Below, in pieces: positions 35,757 through 43,049 of a stretch of 64,000 nucleotides of DNA. Position 1 is the stretch's first letter. Each line of letters starts with the position of its first letter. The stretch lies in contig NZ_KB891797.1 of the NCBI RefSeq assembly GCF_000373565.1, forward strand, positions 282,487 through 346,486, in the 5' to 3' direction. Below the pieces are notes generated by a model, which saw only the letters and a program-made list of their open reading frames with translations, made no database searches and was not told the DNA's origin. The position numbers and the translations under genes are program-made. The stretch comes from Streptomyces sp. HmicA12 (GTDB lineage: Bacteria > Actinomycetota > Actinomycetes > Streptomycetales > Streptomycetaceae).

Positions 35757-35792
35757 GGCCCCCGGTCCGGGACGGCAATCCCGCCGGGGGCC
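35757..35792 (-). promoter_or_regulatory. Hairpin in the leader of the homing endonuclease gene
   Basis: GGCCCCCGG pairs with CCGGGGGCC and CGGGA with TCCCG (2-nt bulge, 6-nt loop), 27 bp upstream of the start codon. It could limit read-through or translation of the endonuclease mRNA. Confidence 0.45.
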
Positions 35793-35887
35793 GCGCTGTC
35801 TTCGGTTGTCGATCACGAACCTAGCCAGCGCGTTCCCGTACCGTCCGGGCGATCGACCCGGTTCACCCGTGTGAGTGTCAGAGGGTG

Positions 35888-36781
35888 TCAGGGCACCAGC
35901 ACCAGCCGCCCCCGCACCCCGCCCTCGGCCAGCCGTGCGTGGGCCTTTGCCGCGTCCGTCAGGGGGTAGGTCCGGGCCACCCGGGTGGTGAGGACGCCCT
36001 CGTCCGTCAGGCGGACCAGGTCCGCGAGGCGCTTGCCGTCGTCCGCGATCTCCACCGTGCCGGTGCGCACCCCGCGCTCCGAGGGCGGTGTCGCGCCCGG
36101 GATGACGCCCTCGTACGCGCCGCCGTCGCGGATCCAGGCCAGCGTCTCTGCGCCGATGACCGCCGCGTCCAGGACGGCGTCCCAGCGGCGCTCGGGTGTC
36201 GTGCCGCGCGGGACGAAGTGGGTTGCGCCGAGGGAGCGGACCAGGGCCTCGTCCGTCTCGGCCGCGTATGCCGTGACCTCGATGCCCCGGTGTGCGGCGA
36301 GCTGTATCGCGTAGCCGCCGACCGCGCCCGCCGCGCCCGTGACCAGGAGCGACTGGCCTGATTCCAGGGCGAGTCGGTCCAGGGCCTGGGCGGCGGTGAG
36401 GGCGTTGAGGGGGATCGTCGCGGCGTGGGTGAGATCGAGGGTGGTGGGGGCGGGGGCCGCCGAGGCCGCGGCCACGATCGTGTAATCGGCGTGCGCGCCG
36501 AGGGGCTTGACGGGGCCGTGGTGCAGGGCGACCACCCGGTCGCCGATGTGCCAGCCGGTGGCGGGGTCCGCCGCGTCGACCGTGCCGGCCACGTCCCAGC
36601 CGAGCCCGAGCTGTTCGCCCGCGCCGCCGAAGCCCCCGGAGCGCACGCCCGCGTCGACCGGGTTGAGGGCGGCCGCGGCGACCTTGATCCTGATCTGGCC
36701 CGCGCCCGGTTCGGGCCGCTCGACGTCCACGATCTCGACCGCTTCCGGGCCGCCGAAGGCGGTGACTACTGCTGCTCGCAT
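35888..36781 (-). CDS. NADP-dependent alcohol dehydrogenase-like/quinone oxidoreductase (MDR family)
   Basis: A 297-residue medium-chain reductase without the structural zinc loop. GroES-like N-terminal half: MRAAVVTAFGGPEAVEIVDVERPEPGAGQIRIKV, GWDVAGTVDAADPATG. Rossmann half: LLVTGAAGAVGGYAIQLAAHRG, then HFVPRG. Ends ARLAEGGVRGRLVLVP. It reduces quinones or enones with NADPH. Shine-Dalgarno GGGAG sits 5 nt before the ATG. Divergent from an HxlR regulator, the arrangement expected for a redox- or electrophile-inducible oxidoreductase. Confidence 0.88.
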   Translation of the reverse strand: MRAAVVTAFGGPEAVEIVDVERPEPGAGQIRIKVAAAALNPVDAGVRSGGFGGAGEQLGLGWDVAGTVDAADPATGWHIGDRVVALHHGPVKPLGAHADYTIVAAASAAPAPTTLDLTHAATIPLNALTAAQALDRLALESGQSLLVTGAAGAVGGYAIQLAAHRGIEVTAYAAETDEALVRSLGATHFVPRGTTPERRWDAVLDAAVIGAETLAWIRDGGAYEGVIPGATPPSERGVRTGTVEIADDGKRLADLVRLTDEGVLTTRVARTYPLTDAAKAHARLAEGGVRGRLVLVP

Positions 36782-36859
36782 GACAACTCCCGTATGAGTA
36801 AGCCCTGTTGGGGTGATATGTAGCGCTTCCCTTTCCGCAGTGATGACTCTAGGGAGTGC

Positions 36860-36878
36860 TACTCTCTTTTGGTAAGTA
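36860..36878. promoter_or_regulatory. Putative HxlR operator, TACT-N11-AGTA
   Basis: An imperfect 19-bp inverted repeat, TACT...AGTA with further partial symmetry, in the AT-rich divergent promoter region between the oxidoreductase (36781) and HxlR (36931) genes. TACT-N11-AGTA is the layout of YodB/HxlR-family sites in Bacillus. Confidence 0.5.
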
Positions 36879-36930
36879 CGTACCTGAGGGTGCGTAACGC
36901 GCCGGCGAGTGCGGGATCCGGGGAGTGGTC

Positions 36931-37356
36931 ATGGCGACGACGATGACGGCGGCGCAGCGGCGCGAGCGGGCGCGGTTCGCGTACGACGCGTTCCTGAAGG
37001 AGTGCCCGACCAATCAGCTGCTCGCGCGGCTGAGCGACAAGTGGGTGAGCCTCGTGGTCGCGGCCCTGGCCGGGCACGAGGGACCCATGCGCTACTCCGA
37101 CCTCGGGCGGAAGATCGCGGGCGTCAGCCAGAAGATGCTGACGCAGACGCTGCGGTCGCTGGAGCGGGACGGGCTCGTGGCGCGCACCGTCACCCCGTCG
37201 GTGCCGGTGCGCGTCGACTACGAGCTGACCGCGCTGGGGCGGAGCCTGAGCGGGCTGCTCGTCGCGGTGAAGGACTGGGCGGAGACGCACATGGACGAGG
37301 TGGCCGACGCGCGGACGAAGCATGACGCGGCGGCCGTGGGGAGCGGTCAGAAGTAG
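36931..37356 (+). CDS. HxlR family winged-helix transcriptional regulator
   Basis: A 141-residue HxlR protein. FLKECPTNQLLARLSDKWVSLVVAALAGHEGPMRYSDLGRKIAGVSQKMLTQTLRSLERDGLVAR is the family winged helix, and DYELTALGRSLSGLL forms the wing and dimer helix. A Cys (ECPTNQ, about 24) sits at the position of the redox-sensing Cys of YodB-like regulators, so thiol or quinone sensing is plausible. It probably represses the divergent oxidoreductase. Start ATG 36931 chosen because GGGGAG lies 5 nt upstream. Confidence 0.9.
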   Translation: MATTMTAAQRRERARFAYDAFLKECPTNQLLARLSDKWVSLVVAALAGHEGPMRYSDLGRKIAGVSQKMLTQTLRSLERDGLVARTVTPSVPVRVDYELTALGRSLSGLLVAVKDWAETHMDEVADARTKHDAAAVGSGQK

Positions 37357-37361
37357 AGGGG

Positions 37362-37811
37362 TCAGAAGTAGTAGGTGTCGCCCGTGTCCAGGACCAGGAC
37401 CCGGTGTCGGTTGTTCTCCGGGTTGTGGTCGGCGGGCCCGCCGGTCCAGGTGGTGTCGAGGCGGACGGTGACCTCGGTGGGGGCCCCGGCCAGGCGGACG
37501 TCCACCGTGAGCGGTTCGCCGACCGCGTCCGCGGGCAGCGCGCCCGTGCGGCAGTCGACGGTGCGCCGGCCGCTGCGCAGGCAGGCGCCGGGCAGCTCGT
37601 CCTGGGTGTCGGCGAGCGGCGCGGACCAGGCGAGGCGGACGGTGGCGTCGTGGACGCCGGTGGGGCCGTGGTTCTGCGGGGTGAAGGCGACGCTGACGTG
37701 CCCGTGGGTCATGGTGACGCTGCCGTGGTGGGCGAGGTCGGCCTCGGCCGGGGTGGCGTCGGGCGGCAGCAGGAGGAGCAGGGCGGGGGCGAGGGCGAGG
37801 GCCGGATGCAT
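37362..37811 (-). CDS. Small secreted hypothetical protein
   Basis: A 149-residue protein with a signal peptide (LALAPALLLLLPPDATPAEA). The single beta-sandwich-like domain has two Cys (PGACLRSGRRTVDC) that probably form a disulfide. Segments VSVAFTPQNHGPTGVHDATVRLAW and PADHNPENNRHRVLVL look like a CARDB/DUF11-type exported fold. Function unknown. Shine-Dalgarno GGAGG before ATG 37811. Its stop lies only 5 bp from the convergent HxlR stop. Confidence 0.7.
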   Translation of the reverse strand: MHPALALAPALLLLLPPDATPAEADLAHHGSVTMTHGHVSVAFTPQNHGPTGVHDATVRLAWSAPLADTQDELPGACLRSGRRTVDCRTGALPADAVGEPLTVDVRLAGAPTEVTVRLDTTWTGGPADHNPENNRHRVLVLDTGDTYYF

Positions 37812-37922
37812 GGGTGACCTCCGTGTGCGCGGGGACGGTCGGGCCGGGACAGTCGGGCCGATCTATCCCACGCGGGCCGGGCCGCGACACGTACTCCACC
37901 CCCGCGTGCCACCCTGTGGCGC

Positions 37923-38258
37923 ATGATCGTCGCCCGTTCCGTGCTGTTGTTCGTGCTCGCCGCGCTCCTCGAGATCGGTGGCGCCTGGCTGGTGTGGCAG
38001 GGGGTGCGGGAGCACCGCGGGTGGGTGTGGGTCGGGGCGGGCGTGATCGCGCTCGGTCTGTACGGGTTCGTGGCGACGCTGCAGCCGGACGGCGAGTTCG
38101 GGCGGATCCTGGCCGCGTACGGCGGGGTGTTCGTGGCGGGCTCGATCGCCTGGGGGATGGTCGCGGACGGGTACCGGCCGACCCGGTGGGACGTGGTGGG
38201 CGCGCTGATCTGTCTCGCCGGCATGGCGGTGATCATGTACGCGCCGAGGGGTGACTGA
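37923..38258 (+). CDS. YnfA/UPF0060 family membrane protein
   Basis: A 111-residue protein with four membrane helices, matching the UPF0060 length. [59 protein letters not shown] (with the family's conserved YGG..V pattern), and [29 protein letters not shown]. Related to small multidrug resistance-like transporters; substrate unknown. CACCCT lies 7 nt before the ATG, so a leaderless mRNA is possible. Confidence 0.9.
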   Translation: MIVARSVLLFVLAALLEIGGAWLVWQGVREHRGWVWVGAGVIALGLYGFVATLQPDGEFGRILAAYGGVFVAGSIAWGMVADGYRPTRWDVVGALICLAGMAVIMYAPRGD

Positions 38259-38313
38259 CCGGCCGCCTATCCTTGGCCCCGTCAGACCCATCCGCACGTA
38301 CGAGGAGCACGCC

Positions 38314-39081
38314 ATGGCCCCCGCCCCCGCATCCCGCATCGCCGTCGTCACGGGCGCGAGCAGCGGTATCGGCGCCGCGACGGCCCGGCAGCTGGCGGCC
38401 GCCGGGTACCGGGTGGTGCTGACGGCCCGCCGCAAGGACCGCATCGAGGCGCTGGCCGAGGAGATCAACGGCGCCGGGCACCAGGCCACCGCGTACGCCC
38501 TCGACATCACGGACCGGGCGGCGGTGGACGAGTTCGCGACCGCGTTCAGGACGGTCGGGGTGCTGGTGAACAACGCGGGCGGCGCGCTGGGCGCCGACCC
38601 GGTGGCCTCCGGCGACCCCGAGCAGTGGCGCCAGATGTACGAGACGAACGTCATCGGCACGCTGAACATCACGCAGGCCCTGCTGCCCGCGCTGACCGCG
38701 TCCGGCGACGGCACGGTGGTCGTCCTGTCGTCCACGGCCGGGCACGGCACGTACGAGGGCGGCGGCGGTTACGTGGCCGCCAAGCACGCCGAGCACGTCC
38801 TCGCGGAGACGCTGCGCCTGGAGATCGTCGGCACCCCGGTCCGGGTCATCGAGGTGGCGCCCGGCATGGTGAAGACGGACGAGTTCGCGCTGACCCGGTT
38901 CGGCGGCGACCAGGAGAAGGCGGCGAAGGTGTACGCGGGCGTGGCCGAGCCGCTGACCGCGGACGACGTCGCCGACACCATCACCTGGGCGGTCACCCGC
39001 CCGCCGCACGTGAACATCGACCTGCTGGTGGTCCGCCCGCGCGCCCAGGCCTCCAACAGCAAGGTCCACCGTGAGCTCTGA
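38314..39081 (+). CDS. Short-chain dehydrogenase/reductase (SDR)
   Basis: A 255-residue classical SDR: TGASSGIGAATARQLAAAG (NAD(P) loop, about 12-30), a basic residue after the second strand (TARRKDR, suggesting NADP), NNAGGALG, catalytic Ser in VVVLSSTAGHGTYEG, and YVAAKHA (YxxxK). It resembles YdfG-like serine/3-hydroxy acid dehydrogenases. Start at 38314 with GAGGAG upstream. The stop overlaps the start of the next small gene by 11 bp, so the two are translationally coupled. Confidence 0.92.
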   Translation: MAPAPASRIAVVTGASSGIGAATARQLAAAGYRVVLTARRKDRIEALAEEINGAGHQATAYALDITDRAAVDEFATAFRTVGVLVNNAGGALGADPVASGDPEQWRQMYETNVIGTLNITQALLPALTASGDGTVVVLSSTAGHGTYEGGGGYVAAKHAEHVLAETLRLEIVGTPVRVIEVAPGMVKTDEFALTRFGGDQEKAAKVYAGVAEPLTADDVADTITWAVTRPPHVNIDLLVVRPRAQASNSKVHREL

Positions 39082-39244
39082 CGCCCCCGATCCGCTGGCG
39101 GCGCTCCAGCAGGAGTACGAGGAGCGCCGCCTCGCCCAGGAGAAGAAGGGCGAGCGGTACATGTGGTGGTACCTGGGCTACTTCCTCTTCGGCATCCACA
39201 TCGTCGCCTTCGTGATGATCTACGCGGTCAAGCACGCGAAGTAG
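39071..39244 (+). CDS. Small single-pass membrane protein
   Basis: A 57-residue protein starting at GTG 39071, inside the end of the SDR gene. A charged N-terminal helix (LAALQQEYEERRLAQEKKGERY) is followed by one membrane helix (MWWYLGYFLFGIHIVAFVMIYAV) and a basic end. It resembles the short DUF6126-like proteins of streptomycetes, though I cannot confirm this. Coupling to the SDR gene suggests coexpression. Confidence 0.7.
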   Translation: MSSDAPDPLAALQQEYEERRLAQEKKGERYMWWYLGYFLFGIHIVAFVMIYAVKHAK

Positions 39245-39271
39245 AGCCGTGGAGCCCTCTAGGGTGCGGTC

Positions 39272-39709
39272 ATGAAGATCGTGGATTTCGAGCCCGGTGA
39301 CCCGCGCCTCGCCTCCGAAGTGCTGCCCGTCCTGCGCGAGTTGCGCCCGAAGCTGACGGAGGAGTCCTTCGCGTCCGTGTACGCGGAGGGGCACGGGCAG
39401 GGGCTCAGGTTCAGCGCCGCGTACGACGAGGACGGGCGGTGCGCGGGGGTCGCGGGCTGGCGGGTGGTCGTCAACACCAGCCAGACGCGCAAGCTGTACG
39501 TCGACGACCTGGTGACGTCGGGGGCGGCCCGCTCGGGCGGGGTGGGCCGGGCGCTCCTCGCGTACCTGGAGCAGCGGGCGCGGGAACTCGGCTGTCTGCA
39601 GCTGGAGTTGGACTCCGGGACGCAGCGCACGGACGCGCACCGTTTCTATCTCCGGGAGCGCATGGCCATCACGGCGTTCCACTTCAGCAAGCCGCTGGAC
39701 ACGGTCTAG
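39272..39709 (+). CDS. GNAT family N-acetyltransferase
   Basis: A 145-residue compact GNAT: VAGWRVVVNTSQTRKLYVDDLVTSGAARSGGVGRALLAYLEQRARELG covers the core strand and acetyl-CoA loop, then LQLELDSGTQRTDAHRFYLRERMAITAFHFSK. Substrate unknown. TAGGGT is exactly 6 nt before the ATG, with no Shine-Dalgarno, so it is probably leaderless. It overlaps the convergent AraC gene by 4 bp. Confidence 0.9.
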   Translation: MKIVDFEPGDPRLASEVLPVLRELRPKLTEESFASVYAEGHGQGLRFSAAYDEDGRCAGVAGWRVVVNTSQTRKLYVDDLVTSGAARSGGVGRALLAYLEQRARELGCLQLELDSGTQRTDAHRFYLRERMAITAFHFSKPLDTV

Positions 39710-40497
39710 GGGTACGCCGTCGGCGGCACCCCCACCGTCGCCGTGAAGTCCCGTACGAGGTGAGCCTGGTCCGCGTACCCGAGGTCGGCGGCGAGGGCGG
39801 CCCAGTCGATGTCGGCGCGCCGGCCGGCCGCCTCCACCGCCTCGTGGATGCGGTAGCGCAGCACGCACCACTTGGGGCTGACGCCGACGTACGCCGCGAA
39901 CAGCCGCTGCAGCGAGCGCACCGACATCCCCTCCTCGCGGGCCAGGTCGGCGACCCGGCACAGCTCGCGGTCGGCGCGGATCCGGGCGACGAGGCCGCAC
40001 GCGAGCTCGGCCTGCGGGTCCGGCTCTGCGGGGGCGAGGGGGAGCAGGTAGGCGTCGAGGGCGGCGGCCCGGTCGCGGTCGTCGGCGGGGGTGAGGACGG
40101 CGGCCGGGTCGGTCGCCGGGAACACCTCCTCGTACGGCAGCACCCGGCCCGTCCACTCCGAGACCGGCACGGCCGGCACGAACGGCCGGAACGCCCCGGG
40201 CCGGAACTTCGCCCCGCACACCCGGCCGCGGCCGCCGATCTTGCGGGTGTAGAGACCGGGCGCCGAGACGCCGGTGAGCTCCCCGTACGCCGGCCCGTCG
40301 TCCTCGTCCCACTGGAAGGTCAGGTTCACGGCGGGGTGCGGGAGGATGTGCGAGGCGTACGGCGCGGGCAGGTCCCAGTCGATGAACCAGTAGTTCTCCA
40401 CGTACGGGCGCAGGCCGGGCGCGGGCTCGTACCGGCGGAACCGGACGCGGGTCAGCAGCGCGGCCGGGTCGACGATCCCGCGGGTGTCACGGTCCAT
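39706..40497 (-). CDS. AraC family transcriptional regulator
   Basis: A 263-residue regulator. The N-terminal domain (about 10-140) has LRPYVENYWFIDWDLP and SHILPHPAVNLTFQW, the DUF6597-type sensing domain. C-terminal AraC DNA-binding domain: VADLAREEGMSVRSLQRLFAAYVGVSPKWCVLRYRIHEAVEA and WAALAADLGYADQAHLVRDFTATVGVPPTAY, containing both helix-turn-helices. TACGCT lies 6 nt before the ATG (leaderless). It diverges from the TIGR03086 gene, whose start is only 87 bp away, so it may control that gene. Confidence 0.9.
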   Translation of the reverse strand: MDRDTRGIVDPAALLTRVRFRRYEPAPGLRPYVENYWFIDWDLPAPYASHILPHPAVNLTFQWDEDDGPAYGELTGVSAPGLYTRKIGGRGRVCGAKFRPGAFRPFVPAVPVSEWTGRVLPYEEVFPATDPAAVLTPADDRDRAAALDAYLLPLAPAEPDPQAELACGLVARIRADRELCRVADLAREEGMSVRSLQRLFAAYVGVSPKWCVLRYRIHEAVEAAGRRADIDWAALAADLGYADQAHLVRDFTATVGVPPTAYP

Positions 40498-40584
40498 GTC
40501 AGGAGCGTACGGCGGGGCACTGACAGCGGCCCGGTGTCGCGTTTCTTCAAGAGGGACGGGGCGTCGGCTCCGTACGGTCGGAGC

Positions 40585-41148
40585 ATGGACATCGCAGAGC
40601 TGATGGCGGCGGCGGCCGAGCGGGCCGTGCCGGTCGTGGCCGGGATCGACGACAAGGCGCTCGACACGCCCACCCCGTGCGCGGACTACGACGTGAAAGC
40701 CCTGGTCAACCACCTTTTGCAGGTGGTCGTGGAGTTCCAGAAGCCGGCCCGGAAGCAGGACTCCGACTTCACCACGACGCCGGACCGGGTGGCGTCCGAC
40801 CCGCGCTGGCGCGAGCGGTTCGCCGAGCAGGCGGGCGCGCTCGTCGCGGCGTGGTCGGCGCCCGGCGCGCAGGAGGGCACGAGCGGCGCGATGGGGATGC
40901 CCGCACGGCTGGTCGGCGCGATGGCGCTGCTCGATCTGACCGTGCACGCGTGGGACCTGGCGCGCGCGACGGGCCAGGAGTACGCGGCGCCGCCGCAGGT
41001 GGTGCCGGAGCTGGCCGCGGCCGTGGCCGAACTCTCCCCGACGGCACGGAAGATGGGCGTGTTCGGGGAGCCCGTGCCGGTTCCGGAGGACGCGTCGGAG
41101 TTCGCGCACCTGCTCGCCGCCACCGGGAGGGATCCGCGGGACGGGTGA
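40585..41148 (+). CDS. TIGR03086 family metal-binding protein (DinB/mycothiol-dependent fold)
   Basis: A 187-residue member of the DinB-like four-helix superfamily. ELMAAAAERAVPVVAGIDDKALDTPTPCADYDVKALVNHLLQVV carries the PTPC-D-V-L-NH signature. A second His lies in LDLTVHAWDLARATGQ, completing a metal site. Some relatives use mycothiol, the actinobacterial thiol; a detoxification role is possible. TACGGT lies 6 nt before the ATG, mirrored by the divergent AraC promoter. Confidence 0.88.
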   Translation: MDIAELMAAAAERAVPVVAGIDDKALDTPTPCADYDVKALVNHLLQVVVEFQKPARKQDSDFTTTPDRVASDPRWRERFAEQAGALVAAWSAPGAQEGTSGAMGMPARLVGAMALLDLTVHAWDLARATGQEYAAPPQVVPELAAAVAELSPTARKMGVFGEPVPVPEDASEFAHLLAATGRDPRDG

Positions 41149-41275
41149 CCGGGCCCGGGGCGGAGGGGGCGACCGAGAGTCGTCCCGCGACGTCGACGGC
41201 GTAGCTCATGCCTGGCCAGGGGACCGACGGTGCCGCCGGGAATAGCGGAGTGGCGGGCACGGTTTCGGAGGTATG

Positions 41276-41289
41276 GTTGAACAGTCAAC
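41276..41289. promoter_or_regulatory. Putative operator GTTGA-ACAG-TCAAC
   Basis: Perfect 5-bp arms with a 4-bp spacer, overlapping a TATGGT -10-like element (41272-41277) of the monooxygenase operon. The pattern resembles MarR-type sites. No obvious regulator gene sits next to it. Confidence 0.5.
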
Positions 41290-41310
41290 AACCTGGAAGG
41301 GTGAGCAGCC

Positions 41311-42402
41311 ATGCAGTTCGGGATCTTCACCGTCGGCGATGTCACGGTCGACCCGACCACCGGTCGTGCGCCGAGCGAGCACGAGCGGATCAAGGCGATG
41401 CTCGCCATCGCGCAGAAGGCCGAGGAGGTCGGGCTCGACGTCTTCGCGACCGGTGAGCACCACAACCCGCCGTTCGTCCCCTCCTCGCCCACGACGATGC
41501 TCGGCTACATCGCCGCGCGCACCGAGAACCTGATCCTGTCCACGTCCACGACGCTGATCACGACGAACGACCCGGTGAAGATCGCCGAGGACTTCGCGAT
41601 GCTCCAGCACGTCTCGGACGGGCGGACGGACCTGATGATGGGGCGCGGCAACACCGGCCCGGTCTACCCGTGGTTCGGCAAGGACATCCGCGACGGCATC
41701 GACCTCGCCATCGAGAACTACGCCCTGCTGCGCCGCCTCTGGGACGAGGACGTCGTCACCTGGAAGGGCAAGTTCCGCACGCCGCTCCAGTCGTTCACGT
41801 CCACGCCCCGGCCGCTCGACGGCGTCGCGCCGTTCGTCTGGCACGGCTCCATCCGCTCCCCGGAGATCGCCGAGCAGGCCGCGTACTACGGCGACGGCTT
41901 CTTCCACAACAACATCTTCTGGCCCGCCAGCCACACCCGGCAGATGGTGAACCTGTACCGGCAGCGCTACGCCCACTACGGGCACGGCACCCCCGAGCAG
42001 GCCATCGTCGGCCTCGGCGGCCAGGTGTTCATGCGGAAGAACTCGCAGGACGCGGTGCGCGAGTTCCGCCCCTACTTCGACAACGCGCCGGTCTACGGAC
42101 ACGGCCCGTCCCTGGAGGAGTTCACGCGTGAGACGCCGCTGACCGTCGGCTCGCCGCAGGAGGTCATCGAGCGGACCCTGCAGTTCCGCGACTACGTGGG
42201 CGACTACCAGCGCCAGCTGTTCCTCATGGACCACGCGGGTCTGCCGCTGAAGACGGTCCTGGAGCAGCTCGACCTGCTCGGCGAGGAGGTCGTCCCGGTG
42301 CTGCGCAAGGAGTTCGCGAACCAGCGGCCGGCGAACGTGCCGGACGCGCCCACCCACGCCGCCCGCGTCGCGGCCAGGGCCGAGGAGGTCAAGAGCGCAT
42401 GA
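41311..42402 (+). CDS. LLM-class flavin-dependent monooxygenase (CE1758 type)
   Basis: A 363-residue luciferase-like TIM-barrel enzyme: MQFGIFTVGDVT, VGLDVFATGEHHNPPF, LILSTSTTLITTNDPVKIAEDFAMLQHVSDGRTDLMMGRGN, HGSIRSPEIAEQAAYYGDGFF. It uses reduced FMN and oxygen. Paired with a downstream FMN reductase (4-bp ATGA overlap) that should supply FMNH2, matching the CE1758-CE1759 pair seen in corynebacteria and streptomycetes. Substrate unknown. An operator-like repeat overlaps its promoter. Confidence 0.9.
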   Translation: MQFGIFTVGDVTVDPTTGRAPSEHERIKAMLAIAQKAEEVGLDVFATGEHHNPPFVPSSPTTMLGYIAARTENLILSTSTTLITTNDPVKIAEDFAMLQHVSDGRTDLMMGRGNTGPVYPWFGKDIRDGIDLAIENYALLRRLWDEDVVTWKGKFRTPLQSFTSTPRPLDGVAPFVWHGSIRSPEIAEQAAYYGDGFFHNNIFWPASHTRQMVNLYRQRYAHYGHGTPEQAIVGLGGQVFMRKNSQDAVREFRPYFDNAPVYGHGPSLEEFTRETPLTVGSPQEVIERTLQFRDYVGDYQRQLFLMDHAGLPLKTVLEQLDLLGEEVVPVLRKEFANQRPANVPDAPTHAARVAARAEEVKSA

Positions 42403-43049
42403 AGCTCGTCGTCGTGTCCGCGGGGCTGAGCTCCCCCTCGTCCACCCGGCTGCTCGCCGACCGGCTCACGGCGGCGACCCTCCAGCAGGTGGACGCGGAG
42501 GTGGAGGTCATCGAGCTGCGCGACCTCGCCACCGAGATCGCCCGGCACTTCGTCACCGGCTTCCCGCCCGCCCGGCTCGCCGCCGCACTCGACGCGGTGG
42601 CGGCCGCGGACGGCCTGATCGCCGTGTCGCCGGTGTTCGCGGCCTCGTACAGCGGACTGTTCAAGTCGTTCTTCGACGTCCTCGACAAGGACGCGCTGAC
42701 CGGGAAGCCGGTGCTCGTCGCCGCGACCGGCGGCACGGCCCGGCACTCCCTGGTCACCGAGCACGCGCTGCGCCCGCTCTTCACCTACCTGCGCGCCCTC
42801 GTCCTGCCGACCGCCGTGTACGCGGCGTCGGAGGACTGGGGCGAGGAGGGGCTGGCCGCTCGTATCGCCCGCGCGGGCGGGGAGCTGGCGCGGTTCATGG
42901 CGCCTGCCGCGCAGACCCCCGACGTCGACACCGCGGCCGCGATCGCGCCCCGTTCACTGACCGGCGCGATCACGTCCGTGGACCCGGCGGACGGCTTCCG
43001 GGTGGTCCCCTTCGAGCAGCGGCTCGCCGCGCTACGGCCGGCTGACTAG
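42399..43049 (+). CDS. NAD(P)H-dependent FMN reductase (CE1759 type)
   Basis: A 216-residue flavodoxin-fold reductase: KLVVVSAGLSSPSSTRLLADRLT (phosphate loop), GLIAVSPVFAASYSGLFKSFFDVLDKDAL, KPVLVAATGGTARHSLVTEHALRPLFTYL. It feeds FMNH2 to the monooxygenase, with which it is translationally coupled. The final 18 bp overlap the convergent membrane protein gene. Confidence 0.9.
   Translation: MKLVVVSAGLSSPSSTRLLADRLTAATLQQVDAEVEVIELRDLATEIARHFVTGFPPARLAAALDAVAAADGLIAVSPVFAASYSGLFKSFFDVLDKDALTGKPVLVAATGGTARHSLVTEHALRPLFTYLRALVLPTAVYAASEDWGEEGLAARIARAGGELARFMAPAAQTPDVDTAAAIAPRSLTGAITSVDPADGFRVVPFEQRLAALRPAD

Noticed and set aside
33435..35887. Integrated element with attachment sites around rtcB and the endonuclease
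   Set aside because: No flanking direct repeats, integrase or tRNA gene was found; only hairpins bound the endonuclease gene.
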